A DNA stretch of 64,000 bases from Asticcacaulis excentricus (GCF_003966695.1 NZ_AP018827.1:1302001-1366000), one strand, 5' to 3'; positions 34,684 to 42,480 are shown, counted from the first letter of the stretch. The notes: generated from the sequence alone by a model not told the origin. Numbers and translations are program-made.

Positions 34684-35007
34684 ATGCGTAAGACCCTGAT
34701 CTGGCTGATCCCCGCCCTGAGCCTCTCGGCCCTGCCCGCTATGGCCGAAACCGTCGCGCCGCCCAAGACCGCAGCCGAAAAACAGGCCCTGCGCAGCCGA
34801 CTTGATGCCGAAGTCGATAAGCAGTTCCGCAAGACCGACAGCAACAGGGACGGCAAGATTTCGCGCGCCGAACTGACGGCGGTAAGCCCCAAAAACGCGG
34901 CCTATTTCGATCTGGTCGATATGAACCGCGACGGGACGCTCAGCCGCGAAGAACTGAGCGCCGTGGCCAGCCTGATGTTTGAAAACTGGGTGGCGAAGAA
35001 CGGGTAA
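34684..35007 (+). CDS. Exported EF-hand protein 3
   Basis: 107 aa. Signal peptide MRKTLIWLIPALSLSALPAM ending AMA. EF-hand loops DSNRDGKISRAE and DMNRDGTLSREE. GGAGGTGA precedes ATG at good spacing. Third EF-hand gene of the locus, 63 bp after the anti-sigma candidate. Confidence 0.85.
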   Translation: MRKTLIWLIPALSLSALPAMAETVAPPKTAAEKQALRSRLDAEVDKQFRKTDSNRDGKISRAELTAVSPKNAAYFDLVDMNRDGTLSREELSAVASLMFENWVAKNG

Positions 35008-35029
35008 CCGGCCACAGGATGTAAAAATC

Positions 35030-35168
35030 TGGCCACGAAAAGCACGAAAAGACACAAAAAATTTGAATCCCGAAGGACCGACAGGTCCTTCATATCCACC
35101 TTAGTCAAGGGCGCTGCGCGCCGTTACGTGGCTATGATGTTCGTGTCTTTTCGTGTTTTTCGTGGCCA
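35030..35168. mobile_element. MITE-like element with 26-bp terminal inverted repeats
   Basis: The left end (35030-35055) starts TGGCCACGAAAAGCACG and the right end (35143-35168) is its reverse complement with one mismatch in 26 bases. The interior is about 87 bp without a gene and includes GGACCGACAGGTCC. No transposase is inside. Sequences of the GGCCACGAAAAGCACGAAAAG type are widespread in proteobacterial genomes. Confidence 0.65.
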
Positions 35169-35197
35169 AAATTTCAGGGCCAAGGTCTGCTGAAAAC

Positions 35198-35662
35198 TTA
35201 GACCGCCTTCACCGTGCGGATCGAAAACTGCGACACCAGCTTGGACACGCCCGGCATGGTCGAAAGCACGTCGCGGTGCACGTCCTCATAGGACAGGCTT
35301 TCGCGCAGCACGATTTTCAGCAGGTAATCCGCCTCACCCGACATCAGGTGGCATTCTTCGACGGCGGCGATCTGCACCACCGCCTTTTCGAACTTTTCGA
35401 AGGTTTCGCGGCGCTGGTCCTGAAGCGTGACGTGCACGAAGACCATGCCCTGCTTGCCATGCACGCTTTCAGCAATCACCGCGCGGTAACCAGTGATGAT
35501 GCCGCGCTGTTCCAGCAGCTTGACGCGACGGTGCGCCGCCGAGGGGCTGAGGCCCACCTTTTCCCCCAGCTCCGCCGCCGTGGCCCGCGCGTCATTGCGC
35601 AAAACCTTGATCAGTTCGCGGTCAAAGGAATCGAGATCGGAAAATTTATCAGCGTTCGCCAT
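35198..35662 (-). CDS. Lrp/AsnC family regulator
   Basis: 154 aa from MANADKFSDLDSFDREL. HTH: LIKVLRNDARATAAELGEKV and LSPSAAHRRVKLLEQRGIIT. RAM ligand domain from about residue 70 (FVHVTLQDQRRETFEKFEKA, VEECHLMSGEADYLLKIV). It is divergent from ald, 175 bp away. Lrp proteins often control a neighbouring alanine dehydrogenase in response to alanine or leucine. Confidence 0.92.
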   Translation of the reverse strand: MANADKFSDLDSFDRELIKVLRNDARATAAELGEKVGLSPSAAHRRVKLLEQRGIITGYRAVIAESVHGKQGMVFVHVTLQDQRRETFEKFEKAVVQIAAVEECHLMSGEADYLLKIVLRESLSYEDVHRDVLSTMPGVSKLVSQFSIRTVKAV

Positions 35663-35752
35663 GGAATTGAGAATATATCCCACAAATCGGCAGCACAAGC
35701 CACATAATTGCAAGAAAATCCACCGAAATTCGTATCATTATCTACCACATAA

Positions 35753-35796
35753 GCGCACGCCGAAAAGTGGATACCGGTTTTCGGGATTTCGTGCGC
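35753..35796 (+). repeat. 44-bp palindromic element, lrp-ald gap
   Basis: GCGCACG, CCGAAAA, GTGGATACCGG, TTTTCGG, GATTT, CGTGCGC. Inner arms CCGAAAA/TTTTCGG and outer arms GCGCACG/CGTGCGC both pair perfectly. Same layout as copies at 13183, 52844 and 54491. Confidence 0.8.
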
Positions 35797-35804
35797 GCGG
35801 AACC

Positions 35805-35822
35805 AAAACGTGATCACAAAAG
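35805..35822. promoter_or_regulatory. CGTGATCACA operator before ald
   Basis: AAAACGTGATCACAAAAG. The core CGTGATCACA ends 19 bp before ATG of ald. It matches the polyamine-island sites in nine of ten core positions and keeps the AAAA flanks. It extends the putative GntR regulon 5.7 kb away from the regulator gene. The divergent Lrp protein is an alternative binder. Confidence 0.55.
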
Positions 35823-35837
35823 TGGCGGAGGACTCCC

Positions 35838-36935
35838 ATGAAAATCAGCGTGCCGAAGGAAATCAAGAACCACGAATACCGCGTCGGGCTGACGCCGGGC
35901 AGCGTGGCGGAACTCACCCACCACGGGCATCAGGTCTTTGTTGAAACACAGGCCGGTGCGGGCATCGGTTTCAGCGACGCCGACTATCAGGCCGCCGGAG
36001 CCACCATCGTGGATACCGCCGAAGCCACGTTTGCGGCGGGTGACCTGATCGTCAAGGTCAAGGAACCGCAACTGCACGAATGCGCCTGGCTGAAACCGCA
36101 TCAGACCCTGTTCACCTATCTGCACCTCGCCGCCGACAAGCCGCAGGCCGAGGCGCTGATGGCGTCGGGCGCCACCTGCATCGCCTATGAAACCGTGACC
36201 GAGGCGCAAGGCGGCCTGCCGCTGCTGCGCCCCATGTCGGAGGTCGCCGGGCGTATTTCGGTGCATGTCGGGGCCAGCTATCTGCACAAGGCCTATGGCG
36301 GACGCGGCGTGCTGATGGGCGGTGTGCCGGGCGTCGAACCGGCGAAGGTCGTCATCATCGGCGCGGGCGTTGCGGGCATCAACGCGGCGCAGATGGCCGC
36401 CGGGCTACAGGCCGACGTGACCGTATTCGACGTCTCGGCGCACAAGCTGATCGAGATTGACCGCCTGTTCCACGGCCGCGTCAAGACCGCCTATTCGGCG
36501 CGCGCCGCTCTGGCCGCTGCCGTGGCTGAGGCCGATCTGGTCATCGGGGCGGTGCTGATCCCCGGCGCGGCAGCACCCAAGCTGGTGACGCGCGACATGC
36601 TGAAGACCATGAAGCCCGGCGCGGTGATGGTTGATATCGCCATTGATCAGGGCGGCTGTTTTGAAACCTCGCACCCGACCACGCATCAGGATCCCATCTT
36701 CCTCGTCGATGGCATTGTGCACTATTGCGTCGCCAACATGCCGGGGGCGGTGGCGCGCACCTCGACTCTGGCGCTCAATAACGCCACCCTGCCCTTCGTG
36801 GTGAAGATGGCGAAGCTGGGCGTCGCCGAGGCGCTGGCTGCCGATACGCACCTGAAAGCCGGGCTGAATGTGGCGGGCGGCCATATCCGCCATGCCGCCG
36901 TGGCCGACGCGCTCGGCCTGCCGTTTGTCAGCTAG
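35838..36935 (+). CDS. ald: Alanine dehydrogenase
   Basis: 365 aa. N-terminus MKISVPKEIKNHEYRVGLTP as in all Ald proteins. Pyruvate-binding region VKVKEPQLHECAWLKPHQTL, Rossmann motif VVIIGAGVAGINAA (about residue 172), AVMVDIAIDQGGCFETSHPT, and HYCVANMPGAVARTSTLALN. It converts L-alanine reversibly to pyruvate and ammonia with NAD. Divergent from lrp. The operator-like sequence and GGCGGAGGA Shine-Dalgarno lie directly upstream. Confidence 0.95.
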   Translation: MKISVPKEIKNHEYRVGLTPGSVAELTHHGHQVFVETQAGAGIGFSDADYQAAGATIVDTAEATFAAGDLIVKVKEPQLHECAWLKPHQTLFTYLHLAADKPQAEALMASGATCIAYETVTEAQGGLPLLRPMSEVAGRISVHVGASYLHKAYGGRGVLMGGVPGVEPAKVVIIGAGVAGINAAQMAAGLQADVTVFDVSAHKLIEIDRLFHGRVKTAYSARAALAAAVAEADLVIGAVLIPGAAAPKLVTRDMLKTMKPGAVMVDIAIDQGGCFETSHPTTHQDPIFLVDGIVHYCVANMPGAVARTSTLALNNATLPFVVKMAKLGVAEALAADTHLKAGLNVAGGHIRHAAVADALGLPFVS

Positions 36936-36971
36936 ATCATTATGATTTCTTTTAGAAACATAATGATCTAG
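36932..36971. terminator. Terminator hairpin of ald
   Basis: CTAGATCATTATG (36932-36944) pairs perfectly with CATAATGATCTAG (36959-36971) around a 14-base loop. CTTTTGTTT follows. The ald stop codon lies inside the first arm. Confidence 0.7.
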
Positions 36972-37205
36972 CTTTTGTTTCGCCCCTCGCCGGGCGGTGG
37001 CTTCGCCACCTTGGCCGCCGCCTCAATGGCGGCTTGAGCGGAGCGATTCCCTCAGACATCATTCTGCTAAAAGGGTGCGGCGTCCTGCCGCACCTTGAAG
37101 CTATTTTTTTCGAGCTGAAGGTCTGGAAATCCGTCTGGGTGACCCTATCTACAGCTTACCAACCGGTCAGACGTCCCCCCCCCCCTGAACTGTCCGGCTG
37201 AAGAT
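36972..37205 (+). ncRNA. Candidate structured RNA between ald and retropepsin gene
   Basis: A 527-bp gap (36936-37462) without a gene. It holds several GC hairpins: GGTGGC-TTC-GCCACC near 36996, GGCCGCC/GGCGGCTT near 37012-37035, and GGTGCGGC-GTCCT-GCCGCACC (37074-37094) followed by a T7 run. An 11-C tract lies at 37175-37185. A strong plus-strand terminator ends at 37250. Since ald already has its own hairpin, the second terminator implies another transcript here. No promoter could be fixed and no known RNA family is recognised. Confidence 0.4.
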
Positions 37206-37250
37206 GGCGCTTGAGACTTCCCCCCTGGTCTCAAGCGCCTTTTATATTTT
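37206..37250 (+). terminator. Strong rho-independent terminator
   Basis: GGCGCTTGAGAC (37206-37217) and GTCTCAAGCGCC (37228-37239) form a perfect 12-bp stem, followed by TTTTATATTTT. It points to plus-strand transcription. No protein gene ends near it. Confidence 0.88.
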
Positions 37251-37462
37251 AATCTCTTGTTCTCTTATATGTTTGCCGCACAGAATGCGCGAGGCGATAA
37301 TAATGCGCCTGCGTCCATACCTGTTCAATGCTCTGACTTACACTCGCGGCCGAAGGTGCTGAGCGTATCCGACCGTTGAAACCTCGATAATGTCTCGAAG
37401 TATCAGCGACATGAGACATTATACAAAGGCATACCAGGAGTCATTTCCAATCACCCTCGGTA

Positions 37463-38464
37463 TTATCTGACGGGCTCGGTCTTTCCGGAAGTCACGGCGT
37501 AGGTCAAAGTGCGCGCGTCGAGTACGAGAGCACGATCTACAAACAATTTGTTGCCCGTCATACCGCCCATGCCCGTGGCACGCATGAGCATATTTTGCAT
37601 AAAGCTGGTCCCTTCGATATAGGTCGCCGAACCCAACGGTATTTCCGTAGCGCCGAAACGGATACGGCTTTTGGTAGGGGCCATGTGTGCGGTCAGCGTT
37701 TTGCCCCAGCTATTTACCGGAAAGGTTGTTGCACCGGCGCCGTTACTGGTCATGCGCTGCCAGGTTGTTTTGTCGGTCAAGAGGGCAAAAGCACTGGACC
37801 CCGTATCCAGCATAAGCTGTGTTTTCTTACCGTCGATAGCGACGTCTTGCAGTATAACGCGGCGCTCCTTGAAGGTGAACGGACTCATGGCACTGGAAAG
37901 CACCACCCCCTCCGGCACATGGTCACCCAGGAAGAGGTCCTTATTGGTATAATCTATGACGAGGACCCGTCCATCCAGCAAATCTGACCCTATGGTCCCG
38001 ATAACATCGATAGACTCCGGATTATCCCAATCGATAGCTGAGGTTTCACCCACCTTGCGGACTTTGATGCGGTCCGATGAGAGCGTCAGATTACCGACAC
38101 GGAACTCTACTTTGCTCGCAAAGGCCGCATCCCCTTCGGTTACGGTTGGCCATCTCCCAAGCCGCTCTTGAAGGCTCTTGAGTTTGTTGGCCTTCAATAC
38201 GGTGGATGGCGTGCCCAGATCGAATTGCATGTAAAGCGTCTTCGGACTGCCTTCGATCACAACGGGCACAAGAAGGGCAGAATGGGGTTCAAGTCGATCC
38301 CCGAAGCGCGATTGCGCCCATTCGAAGGAAAAGTGCGTATTGAGACCGGATACTTTCAGCGTGTTTGGCGGCGCCTTATACTGGGCTGCGGCACATCCAG
38401 CGATCAATAAGCCCCCGGTGAACAGCAAAAGTGAAACTGTCAAAAACTGAATAGCGCGCTTCAT
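37463..38464 (-). CDS. Retropepsin-like aspartic protease, lipoprotein
   Basis: 333 aa from MKRAIQFLTVSLLLFTGG. A signal peptide with lipobox LIAGC (Cys24) suggests a membrane-anchored periplasmic lipoprotein. Two half-domains are seen: an FDLGTPSTVLKAN site in the first half and the clearer LMLDTGSSAFALL in the second, the catalytic motif of retropepsin-like proteases. The N-terminal copy has D-L-G, not D-T/S-G. AT content is higher than in neighbours. Substrate unknown. Confidence 0.68.
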   Translation of the reverse strand: MKRAIQFLTVSLLLFTGGLLIAGCAAAQYKAPPNTLKVSGLNTHFSFEWAQSRFGDRLEPHSALLVPVVIEGSPKTLYMQFDLGTPSTVLKANKLKSLQERLGRWPTVTEGDAAFASKVEFRVGNLTLSSDRIKVRKVGETSAIDWDNPESIDVIGTIGSDLLDGRVLVIDYTNKDLFLGDHVPEGVVLSSAMSPFTFKERRVILQDVAIDGKKTQLMLDTGSSAFALLTDKTTWQRMTSNGAGATTFPVNSWGKTLTAHMAPTKSRIRFGATEIPLGSATYIEGTSFMQNMLMRATGMGGMTGNKLFVDRALVLDARTLTYAVTSGKTEPVR

Positions 38465-38702
38465 GAAAACGAAATCCCCATCTGAACAGCCCGCGAAGGT
38501 CCGAGAGTTTGAGGTTAACATGATCTCGAACCCTGAAAATCTCAGGCATAACTCTGCAAAGCTTTACACGACAAGGTTGACCTAGAGTAATGCCGAATCT
38601 GTATCGGACGCGGCAAATCGGCAACGCTATAAGCGATTGCAGGTACAGTCCGTTTGCGCGCGAAGATGCAGTTTGCCGCCTCTCCGCCAAAATATAAGCC
38701 CC

Positions 38703-39629
38703 CTACGTCGGCCATTTCGGCAGGGCGTGGGTCATTAGCGGCCAAAGATTATTACGCGCCGCCTGCGCGGGACGCGCATTGTTGCGGTCGGTCGGCGCGG
38801 GCAGGGTCACGGCGGGCGAGGTCCGCATCGTCTGCCCCGGATAGTAGTCCATATGGTCGAAATTGCGGTCCACCGCCGGATCGAGCCACAGGAAGGTCGA
38901 TGGAATCTGATAGTTTGATACATTGGCCGGGCGCGGTTTGGCCCCCGTCAACCCCAGAGCGGCGGTCAGCGGCGCGTCGATTTCACCCGTAAAGGTCGCC
39001 GCAAAATTGCCCGGCGGATAGGCAAGCATCAGAATCTTGTCAGCCTTTGAGGCCAGAATAGAGATGCGCTCGGCCTTGGCCTCCACGCCCTTATAGCGTT
39101 TGGCAAAGGCGTTGGCATTGACCGCCGGGGCCGTCAGGCACACCTCGCGGAAGCGACGCTTGACCGTCTTCAGGCACTCCAGACCGACCCGACCGCCCAG
39201 ACTGTGCGAGATGAAGTTTACCTCAGCCGCCGCGCCGCAATGGGTATCGACCAGCTCAGCGAGGCGTTTACCGGCGGCGATCGCATCGTGGTGCTCGGTG
39301 ATATAGTTGAGCGGCGTGCCCCCCTCGCCCGGCCACAGCACGCCGATGACCAGATAGCTCTCATCGAGGCTGAGGAACTGCCGCACGCCAGACAGGGCGT
39401 TCAGACCATCGCGCATGGTCACATTGTAGCCATGCGTCACAAAGACCAGCCGGCGGTTGGCCACATAACGGCCCAGCAGCGCCACATCGGTATAGGTCTG
39501 CACGCCGCTGGCATAGGGTTTGATCACCTCGCCATCGCGTTTGGTGACGTAATGCAGCCGCGCCTGCCCGAGGTCAGCGACCGTCGTGGTCCCCGGATTG
39601 GGGCCGCCGCGCACATCGAAAAACCACAC
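38703..39629 (-). CDS. DUF900-type alpha/beta hydrolase
   Basis: 308 aa. RRLVFVTHGYNVTMRDGL gives the oxyanion strand, nucleophile Ser in FISHSLGGRVGLECL, and HMDYYPGQTM near the C-terminus may carry the catalytic His. This is the DUF900 (esterase/lipase-like) group. No signal peptide. It follows the membrane-protein gene 39633-40472 with 3 bp between them, so the two probably work together. Substrate unknown. Confidence 0.8.
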   Translation of the reverse strand: MWFFDVRGGPNPGTTTVADLGQARLHYVTKRDGEVIKPYASGVQTYTDVALLGRYVANRRLVFVTHGYNVTMRDGLNALSGVRQFLSLDESYLVIGVLWPGEGGTPLNYITEHHDAIAAGKRLAELVDTHCGAAAEVNFISHSLGGRVGLECLKTVKRRFREVCLTAPAVNANAFAKRYKGVEAKAERISILASKADKILMLAYPPGNFAATFTGEIDAPLTAALGLTGAKPRPANVSNYQIPSTFLWLDPAVDRNFDHMDYYPGQTMRTSPAVTLPAPTDRNNARPAQAARNNLWPLMTHALPKWPT

Positions 39630-39632
39630 GGC

Positions 39633-40472
39633 CTACCCCTTGCTCGTCACGGTTTTCAGGGCGTCGCTGGCCGCCCGCAGGGCCGAGGTCAGGTCCTTGG
39701 CAATCGGGGCCAGAGGCACGGCCAGCAGGCCCAGAATGGCCGCGCCCGCGAACACCACCCCCTCCGGCACGGTGTCATCGGCATAGGCAAAGGCCGCCCC
39801 GCACGCCAGCGCCAGCCCCAGCGACACCACCGCCGCCGACAGACGGGCCTTGGCGCGATAGTCGTGCGCTGCCAGCTCAAACGCGGCCTCCAGCCGCGCC
39901 CGCACCAGCGCGTCAAAGCGCCCCAGCGCATCAAAGGCCTGCTGCGTGCGCAGGGCCTCGGCGCGCGTCACCTCCGGCTCTGCGGCCTCCAGCGCCACCG
40001 GGCCGTCGGCCTCCAGTGGCGGCGCGGGCGGGTTCTTGATCAGGCGCACCGCGTCTTTCAGACTGGCCACCTCCACCGGCACAGGGGCAGACGCCTCCGA
40101 CGAGGCCAGCTTCACGCCCGGCGCGCCCGTATCCAGCAGCCGGTCGAGCAGCGCCTGCGGGTTGTCGTCATTCAGCCCCAGCCGCACCATGGCGATCACC
40201 GTATTGATCTGCTGCTCGTGCGGCGTGCCATTCAGCCAGTAACCACGCAGCACCGGCTCCCACGAGCGCCCCAGCGCCACGCTGAGCGCCGGTTCCAGGG
40301 CCTCATAGACCGCCTTGATATGCTTGTAACCACAGGCGGACACCCCCCCACTGGGCAGTATCCCCCGCGACGCATCGACCAGCGCCGAGGCCGCCGTCCC
40401 GACCGCGCCGGTGGCCAAAATCACCGCCCCGGCGTGTTCAATAAGTTGTGTCGCCACCGTTGCATCGGCCAT
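39633..40472 (-). CDS. Membrane protein partner of DUF900 hydrolase
   Basis: 279 aa. A weak hydrophobic N-terminus (AGAVILATGAVGTAASALV), a soluble central domain (about residues 45-200) with Pro/Ala-rich link, and two C-terminal membrane helices (LSAAVVSLGLALACGAAFAY and VVFAGAAILGLLAVPLAPIA). No family recognised. Tight coupling with the hydrolase gene suggests a membrane-anchored two-part system. Confidence 0.65.
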   Translation of the reverse strand: MADATVATQLIEHAGAVILATGAVGTAASALVDASRGILPSGGVSACGYKHIKAVYEALEPALSVALGRSWEPVLRGYWLNGTPHEQQINTVIAMVRLGLNDDNPQALLDRLLDTGAPGVKLASSEASAPVPVEVASLKDAVRLIKNPPAPPLEADGPVALEAAEPEVTRAEALRTQQAFDALGRFDALVRARLEAAFELAAHDYRAKARLSAAVVSLGLALACGAAFAYADDTVPEGVVFAGAAILGLLAVPLAPIAKDLTSALRAASDALKTVTSKG

Positions 40473-40597
40473 GACACCCCCCTCCGGATAAGCACAACTT
40501 CTGGATGATAACCACGTTACAAAACTTCTGTAAAGAGCGCGCAGCCCTTGCTTTGCGCCCCCATCCTTGTCACAGAGTCAGACAGGGAGCACAAATA

Positions 40598-41080
40598 ATG
40601 ACCGATATTTTTGCGGCCACGCTCGACGACCTGCCGCGCGTACAGGCGCTGGCGCGCGACATCTGGCCGGAATGTTTTGCGGGCATCCTGCCGCCGGAGC
40701 GCATCGGCCCGATGGTCGAAGCCATCTACGCGCTGGACACCCTGCGCGACGACGTGCAGGTGCGCGGGCATCGCTACTGGCTGGCGCAGGTCGATGGGCA
40801 CGACGCCGGCTACGTTTCCGCCTATCCGGAGGGTGCGCGCCTGTGGCTGAAGAAGCTCTATCTGCGCCACACCTGCCGCGGCAAGGGCACAGGCAAAGCC
40901 CTGATCGCGACCGTCCTGAAGGCCTTTCCCGACGCCCGCGAACTGGCCCTCTATGTCAATGACGGCAATGCCCCGGCTATTGCCTTCTACCACGCGCAGG
41001 GCTTTGAGATCGAAGCCACCGTCCCTGTGCGCATGGGCCCGTTTGACTTTACCGACCACATCCTGCGCAAGGCCCTGTGA
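40598..41080 (+). CDS. GNAT acetyltransferase A
   Basis: 160 aa from MTDIFAATLDDLPRVQAL. Acetyl-CoA site motif is LYLRHTCRGKGTGKALIATV (R/Q-x-x-G-x-G/A). C-terminal motif YVNDGNAPAIAFYHAQGFEI is standard. Paralogue of the next gene. Substrate unknown. CACAAATA lies before the start and Shine-Dalgarno is AGGGAG. Confidence 0.85.
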   Translation: MTDIFAATLDDLPRVQALARDIWPECFAGILPPERIGPMVEAIYALDTLRDDVQVRGHRYWLAQVDGHDAGYVSAYPEGARLWLKKLYLRHTCRGKGTGKALIATVLKAFPDARELALYVNDGNAPAIAFYHAQGFEIEATVPVRMGPFDFTDHILRKAL

Positions 41081-41243
41081 TCTGATGGGACACGCCCTGA
41101 AATAATATTTCACAGGACGTGAATTTCATGGCACCTTGTCCACAGGCGTCACTGCCATTTGGAGGAATTGACACAGGGAAGACCCAAAGGCGCCCTGAAG
41201 TCTTGTTAAAGGCACCCCCGCTGCCAGGAAACGGAGGTCACAC

Positions 41244-41753
41244 ATGCCGAACCCGCCCAAAATCCGCCGCATCCGCACGGACGAACTGTTTATCGTGCGC
41301 GATCTGGCCATGCTGATCTGGCCGCGTCTTTACCGCAACGTCGTCTCCCCGGTGCAGATGGACGCCATCATCAGCGCCCTGTTCGACCTCGATACGCTGG
41401 AAGAAGATATGGACGAACGCGGCCACGTCTATTGGGTGGCCGAAGTGAACGGCAAGCCCGTGGGCTTCCTGTCCGCCGCCGCCGAAGACGGCCACGTCAG
41501 CGTGCACAAGATCTACGTCCTCGAAGACTATCGCGGTTTCGGTATCGGTAAGGCCCTGATGCAGGCCGCGCTTGGCCATTTCGACGACACGCGCACCCTG
41601 TCGCTGATCGTGCCCAAAGACCACGACCACGGTATCGGCTTCTCGCTGAAATCCGGCTTCACCTTCGATCACGAAGAACCCACCCGCGTCGGGGGCTATG
41701 ACCTCACCAACTACGTGATGCGCAAAAGCCTTGATGCCGCGGTGGCGTCGTAG
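41244..41753 (+). CDS. GNAT acetyltransferase B
   Basis: 169 aa. Shares with the gene upstream the IWP at residue 29 region, LDTL-x-x-D motif and H-x-YW-x-A-x-V-x-G pattern. CoA motif IYVLEDYRGFGIGKALMQAA. The usual N-x-x-A-x-x-FY motif is altered to DHDHGIGFSLKSGFTF. Diverged tandem paralogue. Good GGAGG upstream. Confidence 0.83.
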   Translation: MPNPPKIRRIRTDELFIVRDLAMLIWPRLYRNVVSPVQMDAIISALFDLDTLEEDMDERGHVYWVAEVNGKPVGFLSAAAEDGHVSVHKIYVLEDYRGFGIGKALMQAALGHFDDTRTLSLIVPKDHDHGIGFSLKSGFTFDHEEPTRVGGYDLTNYVMRKSLDAAVAS

Positions 41754-41829
41754 GGCCAAAGTCTGGATTGCAGGTTTTGGATTTCAAATTCTGGGGCCAG
41801 TTGGCCCCAGACCCCGTAAAGGGCGCTTT

Positions 41830-41945
41830 CCCTTATACCTCCCCAGCTTGCTGGGGTATAGCGCCAGCGAAAGTATAGCTTTCGCCAGCGTTGGGACCGC
41901 GCCCGCAGGGCGTGGTGGTGGGGTGTTCCTTGGCCCCCCAACCTC
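41830..41945. repeat. Dispersed ~100-bp repeat, copy 5
   Basis: TTCCCTTATACCTCCCCAGC, TTGCTGGGG, a middle AGCGAAAGTATAGCTTTCGC hairpin, GGGACCGCGCCCGCAGGGCG and TGGTGGTGGGG. Same ends as copies 1-4 with a different middle. Lies between convergent GNAT and CPBP genes. Confidence 0.72.
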
Positions 41946-42480
41946 ACCCCGCCCGCATCAGCGCCTCCAGAGACGGCCCGCCCAGCCACGCCTTCCACAC
42001 GAACACCAGCACCCCGTGCAGCAGCACCGCCGGCCATAACGACCCGGTACGCCAGCGCATCAGCGCGCACCCCAGCCCGATCAGCCCGGCATTGAGCAGA
42101 AAAGCCGGATGCAGAAACAGGGTCGCGCCCGGCAACAGGACCAAGGCCTCAAATATGTGCCACAGCACGAAGATCAGCGTCCCCACCCCGATCCAAAGAA
42201 CGGGCCGCGTGGTTTCGGTCTGCGCCGGGATCATCAGCCCACGAAAGACGATTTCCTCGCTGAACGCCGGGACCAGCATCACACTCAGCCACAACCCCAA
42301 TAAGCCCGCCTGCGGCGACGCGACCCGCAATATACCGCTGCCAAAGCCAATCACCGCCACGGCCAGCGTCACCGCCGCCGACACCCCCACGCACCACGCC
42401 CAGTCCTTCAGCGCCGGCCAGACGATCAGGCTGCGCCCGGCGCCCGTTATCCGCTCGCGGATCAGGCGCAAAGGCGTCAT
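41944..42480 (-). CDS. CPBP-family intramembrane metalloprotease
   Basis: 178 aa with about five membrane helices. Motif 1 is EEIVFRGLMIP (catalytic Glu-Glu and Arg), motif 2 includes FVLWHIFEAL and motif 3 SLWPAVLLHGVLVF. These are the ABI/CAAX protease marks. The start overlaps the stop of the Sel1 gene by four bases. Substrate unknown; relatives process membrane or peptide substrates. Confidence 0.85.
   Translation of the reverse strand: MTPLRLIRERITGAGRSLIVWPALKDWAWCVGVSAAVTLAVAVIGFGSGILRVASPQAGLLGLWLSVMLVPAFSEEIVFRGLMIPAQTETTRPVLWIGVGTLIFVLWHIFEALVLLPGATLFLHPAFLLNAGLIGLGCALMRWRTGSLWPAVLLHGVLVFVWKAWLGGPSLEALMRAG

Noticed and set aside
41119-41316. 65-codon frame between the two GNAT genes
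   Set aside because: It runs into the second GNAT gene in a wrong frame and has no Shine-Dalgarno.
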